Positions 34,398-47,224 of a DNA stretch of 64,000 bases are shown one piece after another. The stretch's first letter is position 1, and every line of letters begins with the position of its first letter. The notes beneath the pieces were generated by a model. That model had not been told where the DNA came from. It saw only the letters and a program-made list of their open reading frames with translations, and made no database searches. Location of the stretch: contig WTXI01000038.1 in the NCBI GenBank assembly GCA_022376515.1, positions 202,636 to 266,635 on the forward strand. Reading direction: 5' to 3'. The position numbers and the translations under genes were made by a program. Origin of the DNA: Lactifluus volemus (taxonomy: Eukaryota; Basidiomycota; Agaricomycetes; Russulales; Russulaceae).

Positions 34398-37300
34398 ATG
34401 GACACCAAGAAATGTGGGTCAAACTTTGGATTAATTCTGTGTGACATATAAACGTATCTTATTTTGCAGACTCTCTTCCTGATATCGAGGGCTTCATTTT
34501 TGCTCTTGAATGTATCATTCCGTCACTACCTCGATTTGGTCGTCGTCGCGCCTATTATCTTATCTCCCTTTGGAATTGGAGATTCCGTCACTACAACCTG
34601 TCTGGTTCGAAGGAGCAGCTGGATAAATCAATAATCCACGCGGTAGAAACACAACTCCTATTGGTCAAACCTACGGCAGATTCCATTCGGCTTTTTCACA
34701 CGCTCGTGAAGGTCCTTTTTTGTCGATTATGCAAATTCAAGCAGCCAGACGACGTTGAGTCTTGTGTCAAGTACCTTCGTTATTTGCGAAACCAACGGTG
34801 TCCACCTGAAGTCGGCGTCATTTCACATGAAGCCGTCACATCATATCTGGTGAAGGCATTGGCAATTCGGGTGGAGTTGAATACAGGCGACATCAAGGAG
34901 GATATCAGGGAGATGACGACTCTCTGTCGTGAATTGCTCAACTCGGATATCTCGGGGATCATTCTTAACAGTCCCCTTGAATCCTTGGGCGTAGCCACAT
35001 CCGATATATGGCCAGTGGAAGAAGCTCTAGATTCACTGATCGAATGCTTCCGGGAAGCGAACATTCGCTTGCCATATTCCTCCTACCTTTCCATAACACT
35101 TGCACGTCTTCTCGCCATTCGCTTCGGAAAAAATCATTCGATTATTGATTCCGAGGAGGCAATAACCATCCTAAAGAAAATCCTAACTTTCCCTTCCGAC
35201 ATCCCTCAAGACCGTCGAAGTGAATTCCAGGTCTCTGTCTTGATGGAGATCTCGGACATTTCCTATGGCCGCTTTTCCGAATTTCCCATGCCAGAGTACT
35301 TGGAGGAGGCGATTTTCCATTTGAGGGTTTATCTTAGATCGGCTTCTCGTGATGATCCGCGTCGCCCCCATTTATCCCAACGTCTCGCTGAACTCACGGA
35401 GCAGCGCAAGATTGAATTCGGTGTCGAAGAAGGGCGTTACAGGGATCCAGAGGTTTACAAACTTCCATGCTTGTCATCCCTCGCTGCCTCTATTACCGAC
35501 CCAAATTCTTCGATATCTGACGAGCAGTGGGGCCAACACCTTCGAGCACTTGACTCCATGACCTTCACTAACGACTTAGCGGAGATTGAAGAGTCGATCA
35601 AGTATTGTCGCCTGGTGCTCGCTTCAATTCATTGTGTTCCAAGTCTTGAACACCGAAACCACGTCTATTTGTATGCGGTGCTCGGATTCCTTCTCCTCAA
35701 GGCATTTCGTCGCACCGGAAAACTCGAATGCATCGATGAGTCAATTGCCGTTATTCGTGATGGCTTGAAGACGTATAAAGCACAGGGTGATCGTGTTCCA
35801 CTGGCTTGTGTTGCGTTGATATCATTACCGGCCCGCATCCGTCTGGATCAACGAGAAGAAGACGTGGATGAGTTGATCCAATTATACGCCATCATTACGA
35901 GCGATGATACTCGCATGATGCCATCCCAACGATTCTGTTTCTTATACGGGTGGGCGGTAGAGGCGCATAATCTTGGTCACCCTTCCGCGATGGACGCCTT
36001 TGAGAACCTCTTCAAGGTCATGCAAGACACTCTCTCCTATGCCCCTACACTCGAAAGTCAACATCATCGTCTTGTTTCTATGCGCATAGGTTTTCAGGAT
36101 GTGCCGTTATGCTATGCCTCGTACCAGATCCACAAAGGCCAACCCTCCAAAGCAATCGAGACTCTCGAGAGAGGAAGGGCCTTACTCTGGTCCGAGATGC
36201 GTGATTTCCGTACCTCCACTGACCAACTTCGTGCGGTCGATCCGACTCTGGCAGCGGAATTCGAGGCGATCAACAGGGACCTCGAACAAGTCACCATGTC
36301 CATGGCGCCTTGCGGAAACATGGAAAGAGAGAGTATCAAAGTAGAAGACTCCTGGACAACGGATCCATTCAGTCATCTAGTGGCAAAGCAACGACAGTTT
36401 TTGGATGATCGCAACAAACTCATTTCACGGATTCGAGCCTTGCCAAATTTTCGCAACTTCTTGGAGCCCCCGTCGTTTGACGCTCTTCACTCCGCTGCGC
36501 TACACGGACCAGTCATCATCATCAACCATTGCAAGTGGCGTTGCCACCTCCTAGTTCTTTTCCGCGACTCTATTTCCCTTATCACTACGACCCATGACTT
36601 TTACCGTCTTGCGATCGAGTTGGGCGATCGGCTGGTGGATGCTAGAAAGCATCATCGTCTCGAATCAAAGGAGTACGGCCGCGCTCTCCGTTCTGTACTC
36701 CAGAGTCTCTACGAACTTGTAGGGAAGCCAGTCATCGAGGAGCTTCGCAAGATGAAGATACCGGAACAGTCCAGAGTCTGGTGGTGTCCCACGTCTGTAT
36801 TTTGTCATCTTCCTCTCCACGCGATGGGACCAATCCCTTCGGACGACGGCGTCACACGCTATTTCTCGGACATATACATTCCCTCATACACCCCAACACT
36901 ATCTGCACTCATCGCATCTCGCAAACCTCAGGCTGAAGGGAAAACGTTCCAAAAGCCTTCAATACTTCTGGTTGCGCAACCAGAATCCCTGAAACATGCG
37001 ATCCCCGAGATCTGGACCATACAACGTCTCACCACGACAGTCACCTCCCTTATCTCAAAGAATGCGACACCTTCTAGTGTTGTGGAGTGTCTCAGACATC
37101 ACCAGTTCTCCCATTTTGTATGTCATGGAAACTTGGAAGAAGGGAAACCATTCAACGCGTCGTTCAAGCTTGCTGGGGGAAAGCAGCTCACCCTACTCGA
37201 GATTGTGCGCTCTCAACTCCCCACGGCTGAATTTGCCTTTCTCTCGGCCTGTCACACAGCTGAGCTGACAGAGGAAAGCATCTCCGACGAGGCACTGCAC

Positions 37301-37540
37301 CTTACAGCGGCAATGCAATTTTGCGGGTTCCGAAGTGTTGTCGGGACGATGTGGGCTATGGCAGATGAAGATGGACAATATCTGGCTGAAGATTTCTACA
37401 AGTCAATACTGTCAAGCGATGAACCGGGTGTACCTTATTATGAGAGATCGGCGAGGGCGCTTCGGGATGCTGTGAAGAATCTGCGGTCCAAAAAAGCTTC
37501 TTTGGAGCGATGGGTGAATTATGTGCACTATGGGGCATGA
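34398..37540 (+). CDS. TPR-CHAT domain cysteine protease, array copy 4
   Basis: Exons 34398-34413 and 34470-37540 with a 56-nt intron; 1,028 residues. CHAT His 891 and Cys 933 are present. The TPR half is closest to copy 1: both have the shorter SGIILNSxLESLGVATSDIW loop, VYLYxVLGxLLxKAF and LIQLYA/MFQLYA-type segments. Its CHAT half, however, shares HxLPLHAMGP and DFYRLAIELGD variants with copies 3 and 5, so the gene looks mosaic. It carries one local change, ESISDEALHL for ESIPGEALHL, near the catalytic Cys. The frame is intact. Confidence 0.87.
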
Positions 37541-37590
37541 TTAGTGGTATTGCTACGAGGTCTGTGAGTTGTTGGGTTTTGTCTGACGTA

Positions 37591-37843
37591 AGGTAGGGTT
37601 CATTCGCAATCGACAACATCACATGACTTGTTGTAAGCCATAGAAAGTTTGGTAGGCAGTAACTAAATGGCTATTAACTCTGCACAGCATTCAAAAATAA
37701 AAAATGTGCCTCTGTTACAGCCTGCAGATTTCCATTCTTGAAGGCCTAATGGAGCCCTTTTGACTCATTATGTAGATTTGCAGCTGATGATAGCCCTTTT
37801 GCATAGCTCACATGATGTTGCAGATTGCGAATGAACCAAACCT
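37591..37843. mobile_element. 253-bp Tc1/mariner-type MITE
   Basis: It interrupts the 3' flank of CHAT copy 4. Sister flanks read CTGACGTATGAATATTG, while here TA is duplicated on both sides of the insert. The ends are inverted repeats: AGGTAGGGTTCATTCGCAAT on the left and AGGTTTGGTTCATTCGCAAT as the reverse complement of the right. The TA target duplication and small non-coding body are typical of mariner-type MITEs. Confidence 0.85.
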
Positions 37844-38696
37844 TATGAATATTGAACCAAGTTATTAGGGTTAGCGGAACCACTTGGGACTACCCTTGGT
37901 CCGACTCATTTCATTTGCCTTGTTTTCAAAGTTGCCATTTCCTCATTCACGCTCTCTCCACCATCCTCCGGATTCCAGTGGACCACCTTTCCTGCGATGC
38001 CACCTCGGCTATGACCTCGGGATTTCCTCCACGATGTTGTGTCGTCTCATGCCAGCTGAACTGCGCTCCGGTGTCTTTTATTTACCTTTCTAAGTTAGCT
38101 TGCTTCATATCGCCTTCTGTCTCTAGATGTGGTGATCTCGTTTCATTTATGTCGTCGTTCCCGTTGAATCGTTTCGGATTGCGTGCTGTGCCCCACACTG
38201 CACGGAAATCTTATTTTTTTTTTAGCTTGATTCTGTGTCTCGGTCTTTATTATTCCTTTCACATCGTACTATTATACCACAACATTCTTGTGTGGACTCT
38301 CCGAGTCTGCATTCACCTCATAAGTGATTAAGTGGCTGTGCCGCTAATTCAGACAAATACGGGAGGATTAGTAAGCAGGGCCTGTGTCAACTTGCCCAGG
38401 GACTTGAGTTACAAGGGCGCCCAACGTTTCCCTCAAGTCTGTGATAGACGCCGGGAACATTGAACGCTGAAAAGATTGTGCACGCTTCTGCTGCAATACC
38501 TGGATCAGACCTCTGGTCTGGACAACCATTGCGGCATCGCGGACCTTGTTCTTCATCACACTGGCACGTGGGAAGGCCGTGAGAAATGGGCACTGAGTTA
38601 GGCTGGGCAAGTGAGAGGGAAAGAAAGGACAAGTTATCATTGCCCTTGCCATCAACGACATACACACACATGTATCACAGCCGTCCGCAGGACCCG
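37844..38696 (+). other. array linker between CHAT copy 4 and neighbour-gene copy F
   Basis: Remainder of the standard 3' flank plus the neighbour-gene 5' flank. No gene is seen. Confidence 0.6.
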
Positions 38697-40032
38697 CGGT
38701 ATCGACAACCTCACCGTGTCCACTACCTCCCTCGTCGTCCTCTTCCAACGGACTCCCGACACAGAGCACGTCCGGAACGTCCACTCCCTGCTTCCCTCAA
38801 CAACAGCCAGGAGCAGCCGCTACAGCTACTACGCTCACCGTTCCCGCTCTCGGGGCCGCACCTGCTACGTCATCCACGGCCGCCACCGCTACACCCGCTT
38901 TGCGCGGGTGGGACACCCTAGAGCATGCATGTCGACGCAATTGGCCCATTCCTGCCTCCTTTTGGAACTAGCCCCGGTCCTGGAAGCACTCCTGGCGCGA
39001 CGGTCGAGTATTTGTGGGATTTGGTACAGAAACGCATCATCACGCTGACTTATATGCGGAACGCACATGATGGGTGCGTGTCTGCTCCTCCTTTCATTTA
39101 TTTTTTTCTGCTGAATTTTATTGTCCCACGTGGAGCGGTGGTGGGTTGCGGCAGGCGAAGTTATCGGTTTCATACGATCATAGCGCCGCGCGTGGAACGA
39201 ACTCGATCGCGTTCGTCCCCAGCTCCTTTCCTCACCATGTCACTATCATCACTCTTTGATATCTCACAACCAACAGACTGCTTGCGCGCGGCGCTAAACA
39301 TGCTCACAGAGTACGAGCAGGCCAAGGAAGAAAACGACCGGCCAAAGATGGTACCTCCCGTCTTTTTCTCTTCGCCATCTGACACATCGTTCAATCACCG
39401 CTTGTGCATTGTGCATCGTCAGCACCTGGTACGTACCTGTCCTCTCATCGACCGAGCCACCACGGGGCTGACTGAACCACAAAACCAACTTGTAGCGCTT
39501 CCCGCTAGACTATACCCAGACTCTGCTCTCGCTTCTGGACATCCTCTCCGCATTCTACGTCAAGCTCCTCGGGCCCCTCGCTCTTCCCAACACATGCTCG
39601 GCCTCTCGCACCCCCATCCCCACCCAGGCGTTTCTTACCTCTTCCATAATCAGACGTCGGCAGACGAATCACTCTGTTGCGTCGCCCTCGGTTCGACACG
39701 GCACCGCAGGCCCAGATGGTCCCCCAGGTCCGTTGAACAGTCCCCCGCCGAGCTGGACGCCGGCGCTCGGCGAGCATGTGGTCAAAGTGAATGGAAAGTT
39801 CAAGGTGCCTTCCCTTTCATGCTGATACAATTGGCTGAATTTGGAACTGCTCTTGCACACACAGAAAATCATTGCTGTGCTCCTCAAGGATCTTGATGTT
39901 TTTGCACGTGACAGCATCGAAGACGAGCTCGCATCGCTCGACTCGCTCTTGCGTAAGGTAGGTGGGTGGAGTGTCCCTGTGGGCAATGGCGACGAAGGAC
40001 GGGCGACGTATGAATTTGATCCGGAGCACTAG
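38697..40032 (+). pseudogene. neighbour-gene copy F, broken
   Basis: No start ATG. It shares with copy A the GRSYRF variant, the 4-bp insertion and the deletion that removes RVFDN-MKKR, and it lacks the MSDTSDTYLA exon. The MSLSSLFDISQPTDCLRAAL exon, the PARLYPDSAL region and the last exon (VLLKDLDVFARDS to TAG 40030-40032) are preserved. The shared lesions show that copies A and F descend from one already broken module. Confidence 0.62.
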
Positions 40033-41103
40033 TAATAAAGCCCTGTCCTTTTTGGTGCGTAGGATTGGTTTTTATTTTTATTTTTTCCTTTTTTTTCGTT
40101 CGTATAGAGTCCGCTGTGGTGGAGATGGCGTATTTCTGAGTGTTCGTTGACTCTTATTATTCCTTCCGGTTCGTTGTACTGTACTATACTAAAAAGTCAC
40201 GTATACCTCGACATGATACACTGTTTTTTGGAGAGAGAGTCCTGGGAGAAGCTGCTTATGCTCTCGCGACGTGGATAAACTCCTTTCACGCAGGCGTAAT
40301 ACATCCCTTCACCCCGTCCTGCCCCCCGGTGCAGCTGCAGAGCTTCGGCCATATCGGAGCACGTGACTCAACCCTCCGAGGCCGCTCAGTCTCCCGCCTC
40401 AGGTATCTTGAGGTTCAACAAAAGTAGTGAAGCGAAGGTTGAAGGCTTCGGTGGCCACCTCAAGTTTATGCTACTTCCTGTCCATGTAAGCTGATGCAGG
40501 GTGGTGATGGGTGATGTAAAGTGTCGCGGGAGTCGGGGACAAACTGAGTGGAAAGAGCCGGATTGTTCCGTAACACGCCCACTCGAACGAGGATAACGCA
40601 TTTCCAACACGCACTCCGAGTCTACACGCCTCACGCATCTCTTCTTAATGGCAATTGTTGTACATGTGTTCCTTGAGAGTGTAGAGGCCTTCGCTACCTC
40701 TGTGCGTCAATACTCGAATCATTTTCGCTAGCTGTGTCTGGCGAACCTGACTCGGAGTCCTCATGCCATCATGATGTTCTCAATTACTTTCAGTTGGCTT
40801 GTGCACACCCAGTACAGGGCGACTGCACAATATAGAACTTTCGTCATCAGCAAGGTTTAATTGATTTTACGCCGGCTATGCCTGTCAGCTTCTATGAGGG
40901 ACATGTGGTATCCTGCATGACGCTACACTGGGCACTCTTTTCATGGCCACATGAATTGCATGTGTGACGGCCTGTCCAGCACGTTAAATATAGCCCCAAC
41001 CGTGCACACATCGCCCCTCTCCGACTCAAGCTTGAATCTCATTCCCTTTCTATCCCAAAGTCGTCCTCTGGCTGTTTGTGATTTACTTTTTCGGAATTGA
41101 GAT
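40033..41103 (+). other. linker and promoter of CHAT copy 5
   Basis: Exon-like KVEGFGGHLKFM segment at about 40411-40488 ending at GTAAGC, and the conserved upstream segments. The TATA-like box reads TTAAATAT near 40984. No independent gene. Confidence 0.5.
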
Positions 41104-44100
41104 ATGGACACCAAGGAAGGTGAGTCAAAATTTCGATTAATTCTGTGTGACATACAAACGTATCTTATTTTGCAGACTCTCTTCCTGATATCGAGGGCAC
41201 AATTTTTGCTCTTGAAAGTATCATTCCGTCACTATCTCGATTTGATTTTCGGCGCCCCTGTTATCTTATCCGCCTTGGAAGATGGAGACTCGGTCACTAC
41301 AACCTGTCTGGTTCGAAGGAGCAGCTGGATAAATCAATTCTCCACGCGGTAGAAGCACAACTCCTATTGGTCAAACCTACGGCAGCTTCCATTCGGCTTT
41401 TTCCCGTGCTCGTGAAGGTCCTTTTTCGTCGATTAGTCAAATTCAAGCAGCCAGACGACGTTGAGTCTTGCGTTCAGTACCTTCGTTATTTGCGAAACCA
41501 GCGGTGTCAACTTCAAGCCGGCGTCTTTCCACATGAAGACGTCACATCAAATCTGGTGAGGGCGTTGGCAATTCGGGTGGAGTTGAATGCAGGCGACATC
41601 AAGGAGGATATCAGGGAGATGACGATTCTCTGTCGTGAATTGCTCAACTCGGATATCTCTGGGAGCGTTCTTGAAAGTCACCTTCTAACCTTGCCCAAAG
41701 CCTTTTACATGATAGTACCCAATATTTTGCCAGCGGACGAAGTTTTAGATCCACTGATCGAATGCTTCCGGGAAGCGAACGTTCGCTTGCCATATTCCTA
41801 CTACCTTTCCTTTGCACTTGCACTTTTGCTCGCCGATCGCTTCGCCAAAAATCATTCAATCATTGATTCTGAGGAGGCAATAACCGTCCTGAAGAAAATC
41901 CTAACTTTCCCTTCCGACCTCCCTCAAGACCTTCGGTCTCAATTCCAGGACACTGCCTTACTGTGGGTCGCGGAGATTTCCTATCGCCGCTTTTCCTTAT
42001 TTGACATGCCAGAGTATTTGGAGGAGGCGACTTTCCATTTAAGGGTCTATCTTAGCTCGGCTTCTCGTGACGATCCGCTTCGCCCCGATTTTTCCCAACG
42101 TCTCGCTTATCTCACGGACCAGCGCGCGATTGAATTCGGAGTCGAAGAAGGGCGTGACAGGGATCCAGACGTTTACAAACTTCCATGCTTGTCATCCCTC
42201 GCTGCCTCTATTACTGACCCAAATTCTTCGATATCCAACGAGCAGTGGGACCAACACCTTCGAGCACTTGACTCCATGAGGTACACTGACGACATAGCGG
42301 AGATTGAAGAGGCAATCAAGTACTGTCGCCTGGTGCTCGCTTCAACTCATTGTGTTCCAAGTCTTGAACACCGAAACCACGTCAAATTGTACGTGGCGCT
42401 CGGATCCCTTCTCCTTCAGGCATTTCGTCGCAATGGAAAACTCGAGTACATCGATGAGTCAATTGCCGTACTTCATGATGGTTTGAAGACGTACGACACG
42501 CCGGATGATCGCTTTACACTGGCTTTTGGTGGTGTGCTGTCATTAACGGCCCGCATCTCTCTGCATCAACGAGAAGAAGACGTGGATGAGGTCATCCGAA
42601 TATTCGCCAGCCTTACAAGCGATGATACTCGCCTGGGGCCATCCTACCGATTCCGGTTTTCATACTGGTGGGCGATTTTGGCGCATTGTTTTGGTCACCC
42701 TTCCCTGACGGATGCCTATGAGAATGTCTTCAAGGACATGCAAGACTCTCTCTCCTATGCCCCTACACTCGAAAGTCAACATCATCGTCTTGTTTCTATG
42801 CGCCAGGGCTTCCATGATCTGCCGTTATGCTATGCTTCGTACCAGATCGACAAAGGCCAACCCTTCAAAGCAATCGAGACTCTCGAGAGAGGAAGGTCCT
42901 TACTCTGGTCCGAGATGCGTGATTTCCGTACCTCCACTGACCAACTTCGTGCGGTCGATCCGACTCTGGCAGCGGAATTCGAGGCGATCAACAAGGACCT
43001 TGAGCAAGTTACCATGTCCATGGCGCCTTGCGGAAACATGGAAACAGAGAGTATCAAAGTAGAAGACTCCTGGACAACGGGTCCATTCAGTCACCTAGTG
43101 GCAAAGCAACGACGGTTTTTGAATTATCGCAACAAACTCATTTCACGGATTCGAGCCTTGCCAAATTTTCGCAACTTCTTGGAGCCCCCGTCGTTTGACA
43201 TTCTTCGCTCCGCTGCGGTACACGGACCAGTCATCATCATCAACCATTGCAAGTGGCGTTGCGACCTCCTAGTTCTTTTCCGCGACTCTCTTTCCCTTAT
43301 CACTACAACCCAAGACTTTTACCGTCTTGCGACCGAGTTGGGTGATCGGCTGGTGAATGCTAGAAAGTATCATCGTCTCGAATCAAAGGAGTACCGTCGC
43401 GCTCTCCGTTCCGTACTCCAGAGTCTCTACGAACTTGTAGGGAAGCCAGTCATCGATGAGCTTCGCAAGTTGATGATACCGGAACAGTCCAGAGTCTGGT
43501 GGTGTCCCACATCTGTATTTTGTCATCTTCCTCTCCACGCGATCGGACCAATCCCTTCGGACGACGGCGTCACGCGCTATTTCTCGGACATATACATTCC
43601 CTCATACACCCCATCACTATCTGCACTCATCGCATCGCGCAAACCTCAGGCTGAAGGGCAAACATTCCAAAAGCCTTCAATACTTCTGGTTGCACAACCA
43701 GAATCCCTGAAGCACGCGATCCCCGAGATCTGGACTATACAACGTCTCACCACGACAGTCACCTCCCTCATCTCAAAGAATGCGACGCCTCCTAGTGTTG
43801 TGGAGTGTCTCAGACATCACCAGTTCTCCCATTTTGTATGTCATGGAAACTTGGAAGAAGGGAAACCATTCAACGCGTCGTTCAAGCTTTCTGGGGGAAA
43901 GCAGCTTACCCTACTAGAAATTGTGCGCTCTCAACTACCGACAGCTGAATTTGCGTTTCTTTCGGCCTGTCACACAGCTGAGCTAACAGAGAAAAGCATA
44001 CCTGGGGAGGCACTGCACCTTACAGCGGCAATGCAATATTGCGGGTTCCGAAGTGTTGTCGGGACGATGTGGGCGATGGCAGATGAAGATGGACAATATC

Positions 44101-44258
44101 TAGCTGAAGATTTCTACAAGTCAATACTGTCGAGCGATGAACCAGGGGTACCTTATTATGAGAGATCGGCGAGGTCGCTTCGGGACGCTGTGAAGAATCT
44201 GCGGTCCAAGAAAGCTTCTTTGGAGCGATGGGTGAATTATGTGCACTATGGGGCATGA
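41104..44258 (+). CDS. TPR-CHAT domain cysteine protease, array copy 5
   Basis: Exons 41104-41119 and 41176-44258 with a 56-nt intron; 1,032 residues, beginning MDTKED. CHAT His 895 and Cys 937 are present. It differs from the others at TPR positions such as SGSVLESHLLTLPKAFYMI, ADRFAKNHSIID and SYWWAILAHCFGH, and at a few CHAT-half positions (LPLHAIGP, EGLMIPEQ-type LRKLMIPEQ). The frame is intact. It is the last complete member before the transposon-rich interruption. Confidence 0.87.
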
Positions 44259-45163
44259 TTAGTGGTATTGCTACAATGTCTGTGAGTTGTTGGATTTTGT
44301 CTGACGTATGAATATTGAACCAAGTTATTAGGGTTAGCGGAACCACTTGGGACTACCCTTGGTCTGACTCATTTCATTTGCCTTGTTTTCAAAGTTGCCA
44401 TTTCCTCATTCACGCTCTCTCCATCATCCTCCGGGTTCCAGTAATGATCATGGACCACCTTTCCTGCGATGCCACCCTCGGCTATGACCTCGGGGTTTCC
44501 TCCACGATGTTGTGCCGTCTCATGCCAGCCGAACTGCGCTCCGGTGTCTTTTATTTAGCTTTCTGGTTTAGCTTGCTTCATATCGCCTTCTGTCTCTAGA
44601 TGTGGTGATCTCGTTTCATTTATGTCGTCGTTCCCGCTGAATCGTTTCGGATTGCGTTGCTGTGCCCCACACTACACGGAAATCTTTTTTTTTTTTTTAG
44701 CTTGGTTCTGTGTCTTGGACTTTATTATTCCTTTCACGTCGTACTATTATACTACAACATTCCTGTGTGGACCCTCCGAGTCTGCATTCACCTCACAAGT
44801 GATTAAGTGGCTGTGCCGCTAATTCAGACAAATACGGGAGGATTAGTAAGCAGGCCCTGTGACAACTTAGGGATGCCCAACGATTCCCCCCTTTGTTCGA
44901 AATGCCCATCAAGTCTGTGATAGACGCCGGGAACATTGAACGCTGAAAAGATGCAGAAATTTTGTGCACGCTTCTGCTGCAACCTATAACTGGATCAGAC
45001 CTCTGGTCTGGGCACACAAGCACGTGGGAAGGTCGTGAGAAATGGGCACTGAGTCACGAGGCATCTCGTCCCAGGGCAAGTGAGAGGAGAAGAAAGAACA
45101 AGTTATCATTGCCGTCGCCATCGACGGCACACACACATGCATCACGGCCGTCCGCAGGAACCG
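44259..45163 (+). other. array linker between CHAT copy 5 and neighbour-gene copy G
   Basis: Standard 3' flank and neighbour-gene 5' flank. No gene is seen. Confidence 0.6.
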
Positions 45164-46709
45164 CGGTATCGACGACCTCACCGTATCCACTACCTCCCTC
45201 GTCGACCTCTTCCAACGGACTCCCGACACCGAGCACGTCCGGAACATCCACTCCCTGCTTCCCTCAACAACAGCCAGGAGCAGCCGCTACAGCCACTACG
45301 CTCACCGCTCCCGTACCCGTACCCGGACCTGCTGCGTCATCCGCGGCCGCCACCGCTACACCCGCTTTGCGCGAGTGGGACACGCAGAGCATGCATGCCT
45401 ACGCAACTGGCCCGTTCCTGCCTTCGTTTGGAACTAGACCCGGCCCTAGAAGCACTCCTGGTGCGACGGTCGAGTATTTGAGGGGTCTGGTACAGAAGCT
45501 CATCATCACGCCGACTATATGCAGACCGTACATGATGGGTGCGTGTCCGCTCCTCCTCCTTTCTTTTATTTTTTTGTGCTGAATTCTATTGTCCCACGTG
45601 GAGCGGTGGTGGGTTGCGGCAGGCGAAGTCATTGGTTTCATGCGATCATAGTGCCGCGCGTGGAACGAACTCGATCGGGTGTTCAATAATACAGAGCAGC
45701 GTTCGTCCCCAGCTCCTTTTTTTTTTTGATCTGAAAGGTTGTATTGGCGTGAACTGATGGCTGGCCCTGCGTGCCCCTCGCATATAACCCATCGTTTTTC
45801 TGCCCTCGCCATGTCACTGTCATCGCTCTTCGATGTCTCACAACCAATAGACTGCTTGCGCGCGGCGCTGAACATGCTCACAGAGTACGCGCAGGTCAAG
45901 AGAAGAAAACGACCGGCCAAAGGCGTCTATTCTCTTCGCCATCTGACACATCGTTTAATCACCACTTGTGCATCGTGAGGGCCTCTGGAAACGTCAACAA
46001 AAGCGGAGATTATACCCTGGGTATGTCTGACACCTCGGATACCTATCTCACCATTCAGCACATGGTACGTACCCGCCCGAGCCACCACGGGGCTGACTGA
46101 ACCACAAAATCAACCTGCAGCCCTTCCCGCTAGACTATACCCAGACTCTGCTTTCGCTTCTCGACATCCTCTCCGCATTCTACGCCAAGCTCGCAAAACT
46201 GCTCGGGCCCTCGCCCTTTCCGCACGCGTCACAACACACGCTCGGTCTCTCGCATCCCCACCCAGGCGTTTCTTACCTCTTCCATAATCAGACGTCGGCA
46301 GACGAGTCACTCTGGAGCGTCGCCCTCGGTTCGACACCACTCGGCGGCACCGCGGGCCCAGGTGGTCACCCAGGTCCGTTGAACAGTCCCCCGCCGAGCT
46401 GGACGCCGGCGCTCGGCGAGCATGTGCTCAAAGTGGATAGAAGTTCAAGGTGCGTTCCTCCCTTTCCTTTTACGCGCGGATAGGTACCCAAGATGTGCTG
46501 ATATGGCAATTGGGTGAACTTTGGAACTCTTGCGCACGCAGAAAATTATTTCTGTGCTCCTCAAGGATCTTGACCTGTTTGCACGTAACAGCATCAAACA
46601 CGAGTTCGCGTCGCTTGATCCGCTCTTGCGTAATGTCGGTGGGTGGAGCGTCCCTATGGGCAATGGCGACGAAGGATGGGTGACGTATGAATTTGATCCG
46701 GAGCACTAG
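45164..46709 (+). pseudogene. neighbour-gene copy G, most complete exon set, still broken
   Basis: Keeps GRSHWFHAI-type, MSLSSLFDVSQPIDCLRAAL, MSDTSDTYLTIQHM (near 46023) and a long PFPLDYTQTLLSLLDILSAF exon. That exon includes AKLAKLLGPSPFPHASQH and HPHPGVSYLFHNQ, which the other copies have lost in part. It also keeps the last exon to TAG 46707-46709. Lesions: no start ATG, the GGAACGAACTCG 4-bp insertion, loss of the MKKR exon end, and a deletion in the EYEQAKEEND region (TACGCGCAGGTCAAGAGAAG). Exon order here is the best guide to the ancestral gene. Confidence 0.62.
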
Positions 46710-47198
46710 TAATGCCCTGTCCTTTTTGGTGCGTAGTATTGGTTTTTTTTTTTTTACTTTTTTTACTTTTTTTTTTTCGTTCGTACCTACTAAAAAAGTC
46801 ACATATACCTCGACTTCATGATACCGCCGTGTTCGGTACAACTCGGCAATAAACTCCCTCGGCGGTCAATCTTTCGTCACAGCGTACCTTCAAGTGAGTG
46901 AGCGCATGGGGTGATTGCCATTGTGCAGAGTAGTAAGAAATTACAAAACAGAAAGGAAAGTGATGAGGAATTGGCATTGAGTTTCAAGTCAGTTGGAGGT
47001 GCATCAGCTCCATAAGAGGGAGGCATGGCTATCGCATGCCTAGCCCGGCCCCGGATATATTCCGAGGGTCCACAAAATAAAGAAGTAAAACGTCGGGGTG
47101 CGCCAGAGCACTTCTTGTCTCATCTAGATTCACTCTTGGAGGGAAACAATGATTCCACGCCGCCCCCGGAATTCAATGTATTATTCAACGTTCAATGT
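46710..47198. other. junction where the array ends, no gene
   Basis: Module similarity stops near 46824 (after ATACCTCGACTTCATGATACC). The remaining sequence up to the Plavaka terminus has no supported gene. Confidence 0.5.
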
Positions 47199-47224
47199 TC
47201 AACCCCAGGAAGAAATGGAATGAA

